DNA from: Gnetum montanum
Lineage: Eukaryota > Streptophyta > Gnetopsida > Gnetales > Gnetaceae
DNA: 64,000 bases
NCBI GenBank assembly: GCA_015680685.1
Contig: MNCI01024201.1
Location: 71,357-135,356, forward strand
Direction of reading: 5' to 3'
The position numbers were made by a program, and so were the translations under genes. Below are positions 1 through 11,311 of this stretch, in pieces (position 1 is the first letter of the stretch; each line of letters begins with the position of its first letter). The notes below the pieces were generated by a model that saw nothing but the letters and a program-made list of their open reading frames with translations, made no database searches and was not told the origin of the DNA.

Positions 1-266
1 TTTGGTTTTAACGATCTATACCATACTTTTGCTTGGCCAACGAGTATCATAGGAAAGAGCTTGAGTTTTCACCAACTTTTATCAATGTTGTTCCATGCAC
101 AAGCATCGTAGAAGGCTTGTAAATGTTGATGTGGATCTAAGTCATAGCCTCCCGAGAAATTGGGAAATTTGCTTAAATAAAGCCTTGGTAGATGACTCTC
201 TTTACGATGCCTAGGGGAGATTCAAACAGCCTCTTGTATTTGCGTTAGGCTTGTAATGGCCAGTAG
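1..266 (-). pseudogene. T1 gag fragment (capsid region), broken
   Basis: The minus strand reads a gag segment with the core NFSGGYDLDPHQHLQAFYDA followed by a KLKLFP block and VWYRSLKP. It aligns with FEGGYNADPQNHLQAFHD in T9 and the matching part of T10. Gag forms the virus-like particle that holds element RNA during reverse transcription. Two in-frame TGA stops are visible. One sits where relatives have arginine (CGA to TGA). The fragment is cut on the right by the N at 267 and on the left by the window edge. Assignment to family P gag is firm; the subfamily is not resolved. Confidence 0.8.
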
Positions 267-267
267 N
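267..267. other. Assembly gap (N) joining gag to LTR
   Basis: The single N joins the middle of gag to the interior of an LTR. Relatives have about 1 kb of gag start, leader, primer site and inner LTR end between these points, so sequence is missing here. Confidence 0.8.
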
Positions 268-1092
268 ATAGACTAGTTGTGGTATCTAGATAGTTATTCT
301 TAGGTCGCAATTCACTGTCTTCCCACCTAGACTAGTGTTAACTTTGTCATGTACGGTTTAGTCCAAAGTGAGGTGTATGATGTGTTCCTATACTAATGCT
401 ACTCCTAGGTGTAATGGAAAATGATATTAACTATGCTAAGAGAGGGAGGGTGAGAGAGAATCTAAGCTAGCCTAAGTGCGATGAGCATCCATTCCTCAAT
501 CATTTGTACACATCTTGGAGTTTGTGCACGACTATCACTAGGGTTACCAAGCGCAGATCCTAGGTACGCTATTGGGTTACCAAGTAGTCACACTTAAATG
601 CTCGTAATCAAGTCATACTCATTCCATATTTAATAGGAGTTTAGGATGAAGAGATATTAACTAAGAAAGCAATAAATAACAATTAAATGAATAATTAAGC
701 TAAGTGAATGCTGCAATGATGAAGTAATCTCAATCTTTATTGCTAGTCATGTGCGTGTCCAAGTATGTCACACTCGAATAAGGATGTCATACAATTACAA
801 TCATCACACTGCGGGCATGCATTGGGAGAAAGGGTTGAGAGGAAAAAATGACAGAAAGTCCCTACTTTAACACTAAGAGCTAAAATCAAAAATTAACACA
901 CACACAACTCCAATCTGCCTACCTCTTGTTTATAGATGAGGAGACAAGCTGCGATATCATGTATGTGATATCATGTCTAGGTTGTGATATCGCGTACGTG
1001 ATATCACGTCGGTTGTGATATCACGTACATGATATCACGTTGGCTGTGATATCACATACATGATATCATGGCCAACAACACACGACTCATCA
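268..1092 (-). repeat. T1 5' LTR (family P), inner end missing
   Basis: In minus orientation this LTR holds U3 with the GATATC array (953-1067), a TATA-like CTATAAACAAG (complement of about 925-935), and R/U5 sequence with the family landmarks: gaataaagga, tgcgggcatg and the repeated ggttaccaag motif. The outer end is CTCATCA at 1086-1092. The inner TGATGAG end was lost at the N. Confidence 0.8.
953..1067. promoter_or_regulatory. U3 array of GATATC palindromes
   Basis: Eight exact GATATC hexamers lie in 115 bp (starting 953, 967, 986, 1000, 1017, 1031, 1048, 1062). They are paired through CGCGTACG or ACGTACAT-type spacers, so that each pair forms a longer imperfect palindrome. The array sits about 20 bp upstream (in LTR orientation) of the TATA-like box. 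Comparable arrays occupy the same place in most other family P LTRs here. A promoter or enhancer role is inferred from position. Confidence 0.6.
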
Positions 1093-1776
1093 GTTAAGTT
1101 CTTTACCTTAGACATTTTTTACAATTGAATTCTTTTTATTTATTCCATAAATGCCATCCAATTGTGTGTATCTTCACAACTATTTTTAGTGAATTCCTTC
1201 TTTTTATTATTGTGAAATTCTATATCGTCTTTCTAGTATTTCTTGTGTTAAACTTTTTTTGAATTTTATAGACCACTTCTCTTACTTAACCCATTTTTCA
1301 GTTTTCTCACTAATATTATCAAGCAACCAATCTACCACAATCACAACTTAGCTAGATAAAATTATTGATGATCTAAGGTATTCAACCACTATGTGTTACA
1401 CTATATATACTAATCATTGATTTTTTTGTGATTGTAGTGGGGAGCATGGATTGGAATCAAGACTATCTTCACTTAGGAGGATGCAACAATATCACTCATG
1501 GGAGATTGTTCCTGATTGCTGGATCTCTTCTACCTCTCCCTCATTCTTTTGTTGCCAAGAGAGGTTCAATGTCATTGGATCTGAGGGTGTTCTTTCCTGT
1601 TGTCATGAACACCCAATTTTGTACACAATTGTAATGTTGTATGCTTGGGCACTTCTGTAGTTGTCTATTTTCTCTATGTCACTTTGCATGTTAGTCAAAC
1701 ATTCCATACCTCCTAATATATTTTGTAAGGAACTTGTTCCTCTTCTTTTGTACTCAAGGACGAGTTTACATTCAGT
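1093..1776 (+). other. T2 3' untranslated region
   Basis: Non-coding sequence between the lost integrase and the 3' LTR. Short ORFs at 1428-1660 are not conserved as proteins in T8 or T10. The stretch around 1441-1640 is conserved at the DNA level with 43740-43871 and 50831-50920. Confidence 0.75.
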
Positions 1777-2654
1777 CGTAGAGGTATGATGAATTATGTT
1801 TTTCATCAGCTTCGATATTGGAGCAGCTGCGATATCGAGTACACAATATTGGGTACGTGATATCGTGGCCCAAGATACAATATCAGACATGCAATATCGC
1901 AAAGTACCCCCTGGGCCTATAAATACAACCCTTGGGCACACGATTCGGGGGTAGTTTTGGGAGCCAAGTAGTGAAATTCTTGTAGTTTGTTCATTTGAGA
2001 GTTAGAATATTTTCCAAGTGCCTGCAGCAGGAGGTCTAAGTGTAATTAAATATTTATTTAAGCATTGATGTACCTGAACATGCCATTATGTTGGTAATAA
2101 AGATGAGCTCTTTGATTCATCCTTGTAGCACTTGAGATGTTCTTTCATTATGGATTTATATATCATGATTTCATGTAATTTACATTAATGTTATTCATTA
2201 AGTAATTAATTTTGATCAATTAAGCAACTAATTAAAATACACAACCACGACCCCTTTGAACACACATGTAACACTTGGTAGCTCAGAAATAATTAGTGTT
2301 TGATAACCTAGCAGTGTTATTCAAAGTTCAAGATCTATTCGGGAAGTGAGGACTGTTACTTGTGTTAGGCTAGATTAGATAATAGTTTACTTAGCACTTG
2401 ATTACTCTCACTTGTATTCTTTTTTTAGGCGATCAAATTGATAAAACAGAAAATAATAAAATCTTATGCCTCAGTCACACTTAACCATACATTTGCATTT
2501 CATAGGTGAGATTGGGAAGACAACGAATTGACAACATGAACTCATCGTTTAGCTATAACATACTTGGTAATTAAATTTTGTGGAATTCGACCAGATCACA
2601 CATGAACGTTTGTGATTCGCATGGTTGGGCATAAGGGTACCTTGCTGCTCATCA
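1777..2654 (+). repeat. T2 polypurine tract and 3' LTR (P2 type)
   Basis: The tract CGTAGAGGTA (1777-1786) precedes the LTR start TGATGAATTATG at 1787. In order the LTR has a short GATATC-type array (about 1829-1905), the TATA box TATAAATA (1918-1925), the gcaggaggtctaagtg block, aataaag near 2097, and the end CTCATCA at 2648-2654. Its length is 868 bp. The opening TGATGAATTATG distinguishes the P2 subfamily from P1 LTRs, which open TGATGAGC followed by the array. Confidence 0.85.
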
Positions 2655-3283
2655 CTATCCTAGCATTAGCATTCAATTTCACTTTCTGTACATATCCTGA
2701 ATGCATATAACATTGCTAGGTTACCAAGTGTTGTGCACTAGTGGGATTACCAAGCATTGTATGTTATGCTTGAAGCAGTCGTACTTATGTGTTTAATCTA
2801 TTTAGCTTAATTTGTTAATTAATTAAGGCCTTACTTATCTTAATTAACTACATAATTAATAAAAGCATTAAATGCAAAAATAAATCATTAATCTATTCCA
2901 AGTGTTGCAGGGTTTGATTAAAAGGCTCATCTTTATTGTTGTTCACATTGGTATACTCAGGTACATCAGTGCTTGAATAAAGATTTGTACACTTTTTAAC
3001 TCTTGTTGCAGACACTCAGAAAAATATTCTAATGCTCAAATGATAAAACTTCAAGATCTTTGCTACAACTATGATATAACATCCCATAAACACGACTAGT
3101 GAATGTGTATTTATAGACTTTATTGTGGAGCTGTGTCGATGAGGTCCCATAAATGCAACAAACGCTATGTCGACACGACCCCATCAATAGGGCAACACCA
3201 CATCAATGGGATCATGTTAATGGAGACTCATCGATGGGGGCCTATCTATGTAACACTTTGAAACTTTATCATACCCCCACGAC
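2655..3283 (-). repeat. T3 3' LTR (right part) and polypurine tract
   Basis: This aligns with 19380-19993, the other LTR of the same element. Landmarks are the gctaggttaccaagtg motif, the tttaatctatttagc block, an AT-rich tract with aattaattaa, and the U3 series of CATCGATGGGG-type words. The outer end TTTATCA (to 3271) is followed by TACCCCCACGAC (3272-3283). Read on the minus strand this is the tract GTCGTGGGGGTA directly before the LTR start TGATAAAG. The left part of the LTR was displaced by T2. Confidence 0.85.
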
Positions 3284-3444
3284 TGAATGAAAACTTATAT
3301 TTAAGTTCTTTTACAAAATTAGGAAGTTATGGGATTATTGACTTACTTTTAACATAACAAATTGACATAACAAAATTGCATGTCTGAGTGTACAGATCGA
3401 CATCATTACAAAATTTTTTGGTGTTCTTGACAAAAAATCGAATA
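3284..3444 (-). other. T3 3' untranslated region, distal part
   Basis: Read on the minus strand, this matches the last 160 nt before the polypurine tract of T10 (49900-50058), including gtcaataatcccata and cctaattttgtaa. It is separated from the rest of the T3 3' region (6952 onwards) by T4. Confidence 0.6.
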
Positions 3445-3479
3445 CCATGACATGACTACTCAAATTGGACAACACCTTC

Positions 3480-6358
3480 TCTGATGACATGAAGGTGGTT
3501 GAGAAGATCAAACAGTCCTAGGTAGTGAAGGCTCCTAAGGTTCTAAAAGACCTTTGCTAGCTTCAGGTGCACATGGTGGCTTAGATAGCTGTGGCTTTCT
3601 TGTTGTGGTTGCTACCTTCAATGAAAGGAGAAAGGCATCCAATAATGCTTTATCTTCTTGTCCTTGCTTTGGGGGATCATTCATAGTTCATGTAACATTG
3701 CCAATGTGGGCTAGAATGGGGATATTTCATGGATAGGATGTTACTAGGAATAGCTCCTTGACATTGAGCAACTAGGTAGCAAATTGTTTGCGTTCAACAT
3801 CGAACATCTTCATTGAATTTTCTAGCTCCTAGTAGTAATTCATTCTTTTGGCCAAGCTCTTGGTAGTAGATCTTTGATTAGTATAGTTGCCATTGTGTAC
3901 CTCAAGTTCAACATTTTTCACTACAAGCTTTTGCTTAGTGTCCTTGTGGTACTTGAACTTAGCCTTGTACAACAAGTACGAGCTAGCCACTTGCTTTTCT
4001 AGCTTTGACCGTGGCTATCCAGCAATCAACATAGCCAGGTTTACATTCCTGAGATTGGCAAGCTCTATATGTTTAGTCAGTTCCTCTATTTGCAACTCCT
4101 TCAGGCAAATTTCTAATTTATTATACTAATTGATCCTATCAATGATGGGCTACCATAATTTGCATCCTTGTTGGAGTTGCTAGAAGGTCTCATTCATCTT
4201 TACCTTCACCACTTGAATGTGTTTTTCATTTACTTCCTTCTATAGGCCAACCTGATCTTTGTAGTGATCCTTGACTCTCTCAAATTTAAGAGCCTCTAAT
4301 TTCTAGGTGGCTATCTGCATGGACCTCCTCCATGAAGAGGTTTCCATTTTTACCTACTAATCTATTTAACTCCATGTTTTCTTTGGCTAGTTGCTCCTAC
4401 TATTGATGGGTAAAATCAATTAATTGTTGTTTATGTCCATCAACATTTCGTAGGTGATGGTTTTTTGCAATTAGTTGTAGATTCTCATGGTGGGTTAGAT
4501 TCAAGGCTTTCTAAATTTTATACTGGGTGGCCTCTGCCAAGGATCAATAAAACACCACCATCTCTATCGCACCCTTAACAACTTTCAACTTGGTGTGAAG
4601 CTATTTAAGAGCTTCATCTCTTGTCAATGCTGGGTTGAGAAATGCAGGGTCGGCAATTTCGGCTATTAACTTAGCAACTTTTATGGCCAAGCATTCATTC
4701 AACTCCTTGGCTATTTCAAGTTTCCCTTCCAAAATAATCTTCTTACCCCTTACCTCTAGCAGCTCTAATTGGGTTACAATTATACTATTTGGAAGGTCAA
4801 AGACATCCAGAAGCAGTTGCCTAGTTTTTACGAATCGGTTTAGTAGTTGTTCATATTGTGTTGTGCTTAATCTATCACTTATGGTTCATATGGATGTCTG
4901 TAGATCTTTAAGTGCAGTGATGTATAGTACAAACATCACAAGTGCATTGAGTGTTTCGGAAATTTTGTTAGCAACCAGCTCTACCGTTATTTCTTGCCCT
5001 TGGTGTTGCATCACCAGTACTATTGCCCCCTCTACCTCCTCCAAGAACACTAAGAAGATCATGGTGTTTTTAGAAAGCTTTGGGAGTTTTTGTTGTTTTG
5101 AGAGAGATATCATTATCTCTCTAGTGCTAGGATTCAACCTTATGGACAACTATGTTCATTGGGTAGAGAAAATGGATCCACCTCCTCCCATTAGGTTGAC
5201 TATTCAGGCCACCTCATTTAGGTGACTTATCATTGGCCAATACATAGATGGGTCTCCACCACTTGTGCCTACTTGTTGCTCTTGCTCACTCAAGAGCCAT
5301 TCTTGGTACTCATGTAATTGTTGGGATGTTGTAGTGATGTTTGACATAATTTTCTAAGTGGCAGGTGGAGGTGGTGATTGCTGCTCCTCTTCTTGGATGC
5401 TTGTTGCAGGGGTTTTTTCCTTCATCATCTTCATCCAATTAGTGGTCGAAGCACATTGGAAAACATTATTACTATGGCAAACTATTCCTCCCCTTCAACA
5501 TAGTTTTCTGATGAGGCATGAGAAGCTGAGTGCCTTTCTTCCACATTCATTTTCCTTGTACCACTTCTCTATCTTTAGGTAGATTAGCTATAGAAGGTTG
5601 ATGGAGAATCTTCCACTTAGAGCAGCACATGCATGGGAAAAAAATATAGTGATCTTGTTGGGCCTCACCATGGGGTTTAGGTAAAAGGCCACAATCTTGT
5701 AGTGGGTTCTTTTTGTTGGTGTGAGCATGCTATACTCCTTATGGTCGATACCATAACATTGCTGAATCGATTCTTTTTTGATGTTGGGGTCTGCCTACAT
5801 TAAAATATTGGTGAGATTCGTCCCAAAGAAAACCCAAGTGCCTCTGCAATGGCCCACACCAAGTGGAACACTGAAATGTCCTTGATTTTGATCATTGAGC
5901 TTACTTGCCTATTGTTCCAAAATAAGAATGTCTCTTCCATATACCACTCTCTACTAGAAGTGATAATTGGCCACATGGGAGAGGTCTTCAATTTGTCCTA
6001 TACCTCTTTAGGTGCTTGCTCCAAAAAAAAAAGCTCAAGTTTAACTCCTGGAGCATTGTTTTGTGGATCTACCTTGATTTGATTTGGCTTAGGAAGGCTT
6101 CCATCAAGGTCACCTCAAGGTTTTCTTTCTGAGCTAGTGCCTCGTCCTAGTGGGAATATTCTAATTGTTGCCACTAGTTCTAAAATATGACAAATAGACT
6201 CCACTTTGGCCTCTTCTGTAAGAGGTCCCATGGCATGGATTGCAATTGGTTCTTCCTGGGCTTGTTCTTGATCCCTTTTTGTTCTTAGCCATTTCTCCCT
6301 TGGTTGAGATGGTCCTTCTTCTTGTGTGTGTTTGCCTTTTGGTGTCATTTGCGGTCAC
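3480..6358 (-). pseudogene. Degenerate coiled-coil-rich ORF of unknown function
   Basis: Minus-strand coding-like blocks follow one another with stops and frame changes. 6358-6115 is rich in K, R, E, Q and P. 5991-5800 reads WPIITSSREWYMEETFLFWN and ends near WAIAEALGFSLGRIS. 5149-4886 includes IMISLSKQQKLPKLSKN and EEVEGAIVLVMQH. 4870-4600 includes EQLLNRFVKTRQLLLDV and LELLEVRGKKIILEGKLEIA. 4560-3480 is heptad-rich (HHENLQLIAKNHHLRNVDG, LAKENMELNRLVG, ELTKHIELANL). The composition suggests a long coiled coil. No RT, protease, integrase or transposase motif is seen. It could be an accessory ORF of a retrotransposon. I do not recognise the family. Confidence 0.4.
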
Positions 6359-6699
6359 AACACATCCATGGATTAGTAGATATAATGTGTAACTTAAAAT
6401 ACTTAGATACCTTATCTCGTTAATTAGTTACACTTGGCTACGGTTGGACCATGGAAAATTGATTATTTTATTCTTATTTTATTATTAATTTTTATTATAA
6501 GTGTCATCAGAGCTTGTTGGAATGATTTAACTTATGTAATTTGTTGTTTAAATGTTGATTTCTTAGTTAAACCTTTGTGGGAGTTAGAAAAATGATGAAA
6601 ACTTTTCTGTCAAAAATGGCATATTTGTGGCTCTCATGACTAAGAGCTTACCTTTGGGAGCTATGGGATCAAAGAACAGAGTGATTTGAAAAAATGGTT

Positions 6700-6951
6700 A
6701 GGAAGTTATGGGCTTTGGAAGGTTCTGGGCTTTGAAAATTGTAAAAACTCCTTGGGTGTTTAAGAACAAATGTGAAAATTTCTAAGGGGGTCATGCATAT
6801 TTATAGTGTTTTTGTGCTATGTTGACGAGGCCATGTATATAGGGCCTCGTATATGCATGGGCTCCATCAATGGGACCCCATTTATAGGGTCCATAAACAA
6901 AATTTTCAAACTTGAATATTTTAAAAAAATACAATGAATTTGGGGCTCATC
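6700..6951 (-). repeat. LTR-like U3 segment (P3-like)
   Basis: The stretch 6780-6905 carries the same kind of U3 words as the T3 LTRs (gacgaggcc, tccatcaatgggacccc, tatagggtcc). On the minus strand it has a TATA-like CACTATAAATATGC (complement of about 6797-6811). CTCATCA at 6945-6951 matches the family P LTR end. The inner boundary was not found. Confidence 0.4.
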
Positions 6952-8505
6952 AAGTTCTAGAAAAGCCAAGAATATTATGAAATCATTGAAGAGGATCTTT
7001 GAAAGCTTAAAAATTCAAAATTTTGATGGAGAATGTGTGAAGTAAAGAAAATATGTAAAAGAGCACATGGTTAGATGTAGAAGAGGGTTGTACAAAAGAT
7101 TCTGATTGCAATAATGCCTAAAGGATAAGGTGCTTAATGAACCCAACCAAGAGATATGCAAGTGGGTCCTTCCCATAATAGGAACATGCTATTTTTACCC
7201 TTACATAACCTCAACCTAAGGAGTCTATGGGCCCCATAGGCGATTAATGATTGATGAAAGTTAAGGACCAGAAGATTCTACTAAAGAATTCAAATACATT
7301 AGACAAAGACACCAAACAAGAACATGAACACCAACAGTGAGGTGAGTTATGGACAACATGGATGGATGATGGAGAATGTGGAAGGGAGTTCTGAATTGAG
7401 GTCATAAGAAGTCCCTTATGGATTTGTGTTTAAATGACCTAAGAAGATCCATCCTTAGTCTAGATCAAAACCAACCACTTTTAGTGACTTTGGATTGCCA
7501 CTCCAAGACCAATCCATCCCTTAAGACACAAGATTGCTCCCATAGAACAACCGTCATTCTTTAAGAAGAAGAAAATAGAAGTAGAAAGTGAGAGAGGGCC
7601 TTAGTTAGAGGGGACCTTTAGGTATGGGTAACATGTCTTTCTAGTCTCATAACTAGTGCTTGTACCTCGTTTATTTGTCTAAGGTGTGTGCTTTGAATTC
7701 CCATCATTTTTCTCTTTGTTTGGTTTTTTTTAAAGAATTTTTAGATGGAAACCACACCATGCAAAGACTTATTCAACTTCCTATTATTGGTTGACATGAA
7801 ATGGTAAAAAAATCCATGAAAATACTCATGCATCCAAGTAAGTGGAAGAGTACAAAGAGTATTGGGTTCCCTTGAAGTCACACCCTATGCAAACCTTTGA
7901 ATCTTTCCTAATTTCAGAAATTACCAAGGTCACAAATTTATTAAAAGTGTATTAAATGAAAGGGACCTCATATTTCCAAAACAAGGAAAACCATGGAGTT
8001 TGTGAATGGGTGGATGTCATGGACTCACTACTTGTTCCATAAAAAAGAAACCATGTTTTAGCCATTGGTACAAAAATTCAAATGTAGAAACCAGACATTA
8101 GTAAACAAAACATTAAGCACAAACCATCATTAGTAATAGCTACAACACCACTCTGTCCTATTGGCACAAAGCAGGTTTATTAACAAAAATTAGAAAATCA
8201 CACTAAAATAAAGTAAAATATATAAGAAAGTATAAAATATTCAAGAAAAATTTAAATATACTAATGATGGTATAAAATAGGAAAAAGCTTTAAAAATCAA
8301 AAAGATGTAAAATAAATAATTTGCAAGAAATAATAATATGTAAAACAAAAAATAGAAAAATGGAGAAGCCACGTATATGACTAACATGGATGTCCATCTG
8401 CCCCATGACTGAGTTGGAAGGAGGAGATCTAAAAAATTGAGTGTGGTTGTCTATTCGTTGAGGTATTTGTTGCACTGGCTTTCTTGGGCTCGTGGAAAGG
8501 CTTTA
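6952..8505 (-). other. T3 3' untranslated region, proximal part
   Basis: About 1.5 kb without a gene. Read on the minus strand it aligns with 42070-43430 of T8, including the post-integrase block (8290-8475, with the gacatggatgtccatctgccccatgac segment equivalent to the gtgggggagat region of T8) and ggacccacttgcatatctcttgg. Several short ORFs here are not conserved as proteins. Confidence 0.65.
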
Positions 8506-8507
8506 TC

Positions 8508-9680
8508 TATTGGATGTTGACCAACTGCTTCTTATTTAGGCTTTCAAGTTTATATATGATCATGGCCCCATAAGAAAAGGTTTCATCACTTATATAAGGG
8601 CCATCCCACAATGTTTGGAATTTGACTTTTTGAGGAACATGCGTGAGGTTCCAATAGAGAACCTTATCTCCCAATTGAAATTTCTCTTTTCATATTCTAA
8701 GGTCATGATGCTTTTTGTTAAATGCCTTGTGCACTTCATTTAGGGATAGGTCCACCAATTGATTTTCATCTAGCAAATTTAGGTTGATTGATCTTTATTT
8801 TTGTGATAGACTTAGGTCAAGGTCTAGGTCACAGGTTGTTGAAAGTGTATGGAGCTCGAATTTAATTATGAGCATTGAAAGTTTTTCGTACACTAGCTCA
8901 TAAGGAGAGTAGCCAATAGGGAGTTTTCATGTTGAGTGATATGCCCAAAGGGAATCATTTAATTTTTTGCTATAGTCTCTCCTATATTTTCTAATAGTTC
9001 TTATTAGGATCTTTGTGATCTTCCTATTAGTAACCTTTGCTTGACTATTGGTTTGGGGGTGATAGGGTGTTGTTAATTTATGTTCAACCACTAAGCATTG
9101 CATAAGCTTGTGAAAAGTAGCACCTGTAAAATGGGTTCCATTGTCAGAAATTAGTGCATGTGCACCCCAAACCTATTTATAACATTTTGTTATACAAATC
9201 AAGCATCAATAGATTATGTACAGTCAATGATGGCTACTGCTTCTGTCCATTTGGTACATTAATCAAAGATGACGATTATATATGCCTTTTAATTTAACAT
9301 GGGTGTGTAGGGATCCATGAAGTTGATGCCTCATGTGTCAAAGGGTTCTAGTGGTTGAATCCACTATTGAGGACCCTCCATTCGTGTGGTCATCCCACCA
9401 TCTTGTTGATAGCACTCATAGGATCAGACAAACTAGTGGGCATCCCTAAAGATTATGAGCCACTAATATCTTGCCATTAGGATTTTTATGGTCGTGTGTC
9501 TCCTTACATAGTGGCAGCTACAAGGATCCTCATGAGTGTCCTAAAGAATACACACTTGATTTATATTAGGTACATACCAATGAATCAGATCATCAGTGCA
9601 CAGCTTGTAAAGATGTCCGTTGATTTCCATGAAGTGCTTGGCCATTGAAAAAATTATTGTTTCTTCTTGTAGTCTAGATC
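8508..9680 (-). pseudogene. T3 integrase, broken
   Basis: Integrase inserts the element's cDNA into the chromosome. Reading the minus strand from about 9640 gives an HHCC-type zinc region (HEDPCSCHYVRR, then YECYQQDGG), the core beginning near FDTWGINFMD (the W is a stop here), CTKWTEAVAIIDCT, then ANSQAKVTNRKITKIL, GYSPYELVYEKL and a C-terminal GPYISDETF...MIIYKL block. T8 has the same blocks with D, D and E in place. In T3 the E position reads AKVTN instead of AEVTN, so a catalytic residue is lost. Many stops are present. The end at 8508 (TAG) is followed by the non-coding tail. Confidence 0.8.
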
Positions 9681-9689
9681 TTGTGGCAT

Positions 9690-11310
9690 CTCTTGAGGAA
9701 GAAGATAAGTGAGGATGCCATCATACCATTTTGGTTCTGTAGGAACTTGTTCATTTATTACTCTAGTAAAGAGAACTTTATTAGGAAATTGGTTAGAGAG
9801 TGATCTCTCCTCCTCTTTACTATCCCATCATAATTGAGACAAGTAATCAACGACCATATTCTCAGTTTCCTTTCGATCTACCATTATAAGATCGAATTTC
9901 TACAAGATCACTAGCCACTATATGACATGGGGGCTTACCATTGGCTTGTTCATGAGTAAGTGGATGACACTATGATCAGTGTGCACAAACACTTTATATC
10001 CAAGCACATAGTGCCTAAATTTTTCCAAAGCATACACCACCACCATCAGTTCTTTCTCTGTGATGGTGTAATTCAATTGTGGACCCACAATTCTTCAACA
10101 TACATAGTGGATGTAATATGAATGTTTCTTATCATCCAATCGTATAAGCATGGTTCCCAAAGCATAATTAGATGTATCTGTCATTATATGAAATGTTATG
10201 GACTAGTAAGGTGCTTGTAGAATTGGAATCTCTATGAGCTTCTGCTTGAGGCTCTGAAATGCATTTTCACATTCTTTGGTCTAGATGAATAAAACATCTT
10301 TCTTTGTTAGCTTGACCAAAAATTTTGTGATCTTAGCGATTCTCTATAAATCGTTGGTAGTAACCAGTATGTCCAAGAAATGACCAAACATATTTGATGG
10401 TTTCTGGTTGGCAGGTGATTCCTTGGATGACCCTTATCTTTTTGGAGTCTACCTCTATCCCTTCATACAAAATCCTATGCCCCAATACAATGTCTTCTTG
10501 GATCATGAGATGGCTCTTTTGCCAATTGATCCACAAATTTGTTTCCACACATCTTTTGAGTACTTGCTCAAGGTAGTCTAAGGCTTGCTTGAATGTAGTG
10601 CCATAAGTGAAGAAGTCATTCATAAATACTTCCACTCCACTACTGATTTGTTGTTGAAAGATGCTTAAGACCAGATGTTGGAAGGTGGTAGGAGCATTGC
10701 ATAGACCAAAAGGCATCTTACAATATGCAAAGGTCTCCCAAGGACTCGTGAATGTTGTTTTAGCCTAGTCTTCTAGTGCAATCTAGATTTGGTTATAGCC
10801 AGTATAACCATCTAGAAAACTATAATAGTAATGCCCCAAATATGGTGTCCAATACATGATCAACAAATGACAATAGAAAATGATTTTTGATTATGACCAT
10901 GTTTAAAAGCCTAAAGTCAATACAAACTCATCATTTGCCACCTCTCTTTGGCACTATCATGAGTGAGCTAATCCACTTGCTATCTACAATGGTGCAAATG
11001 AACCTTGCCTTAAGGAGTTGCTCAATCTTCTCTTTGATGATTTACTTCAATTTTTGGTTCAACTGCTATTGGGGTTACCTCCTTGGCTTCATGGAAAAAT
11101 TAGTATAAATGCTATGCTAGGATATTAGTGGATTAATTTCAATGAGTTTAGGATATGGCCAAGTAAAGGCTATTGGCCATCTATTGATTACCTTTAATAG
11201 TTTTGCTTTCTTCTCAGAAGCAAGTTTGACATTAAGTATGATCAAGTTACCATTTTTTTAAAAAAATGCATATTCTAGGCTAGTAGGTAGAGTTTTCAAC
11301 TCTAGGGGCT
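9690..11310 (-). pseudogene. T3 reverse transcriptase-RNase H, broken
   Basis: RT copies element RNA into DNA and RNase H removes the RNA strand. The longest open part, 10716-10333 (127 aa), reads MPFGLCNAPTTFQ, then VEVFMNDFF, LEQVLKRCVETN, NWQKSHLMIQEDIVLGH and FLGHTGYYQRF, an Athila/Tat-type thumb and palm. The active-site motif is FMND where T8 has FMDD, a GAT to AAT change that removes a catalytic aspartate. RNase H follows (10330-9900), with a tyhimTDtSNYALGTML-like start, LNYTITEKELMVVVYALEKF and VFVHTDHSVI. Stops and frame shifts are scattered upstream of 10716. Clearly non-functional. Confidence 0.88.
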
Positions 11311-11311
11311 C

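Larger units (their letters stand above)
1..1092 (-). mobile_element. T1: family P (Athila-like) retrotransposon, 5' end only
   Basis: A minus-strand Ty3/gypsy element enters from the left edge. It shows part of gag (1-266) and a 5' LTR (268-1092), joined through an N, so the start of gag, the primer site and the inner LTR end are missing from the assembly. The LTR ends in CTCATCA at 1092. The next base begins sequence homologous to the 3' region of other family P elements (compare 43400-43560), so T1 is inserted into T2. The left half of its target duplication is outside the window. Confidence 0.8.
1093..2654 (+). mobile_element. T2: family P element (P2 subfamily), 3' end
   Basis: The plus-strand 3' untranslated region (1093-1776), polypurine tract and 3' LTR of an element whose body is left of the window. 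The 3' region aligns with the 3' region of T8 at 43400-43871 and 50836-51041. Because T2 is uninterrupted there, it serves as the empty-site reference for the T10 insertion. The right end CTCATCA at 2648-2654 joins directly to T3 LTR sequence beginning CTATC. The corresponding uninterrupted site is at about 19379 in the other T3 LTR. Confidence 0.85.
3445..6951 (-). mobile_element. T4: unidentified insertion with coiled-coil ORF remnants
   Basis: The T3 3' region is interrupted here. Sequence matching T10 stops near 3440 and resumes after about 6951. The inserted block holds degenerate minus-strand coding sequence (3480-6358) and, on its right, an LTR-like stretch ending CTCATCA at about 6951. 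It may be a non-autonomous LTR element that lost its left LTR, or a different kind of repeat. No target duplication could be found, so both boundaries are approximate. A weak match to a tRNA-iMet primer site on the plus strand near 6509 was not used. Confidence 0.4.

Noticed and set aside
953-1067. GATATC repeats as a CRISPR array or satellite
   Set aside because: Spacing is irregular, there are no unique spacers of constant length, and the clusters are confined to U3 of family P LTRs.
4635-5225. A 196-codon plus-strand ORF, longest on that strand in the left third
   Set aside because: It is antisense to the coiled-coil-like minus-strand reading, has leucine/serine-rich low-information text, and matches no family. 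Treated as a shadow.
6502-6520. tRNA-iMet-like primer site (TGTCATCAGAGC) on the plus strand
   Set aside because: Only about eight bases match, no LTR end with paired repeat was found before it and no gag follows. Probably chance.
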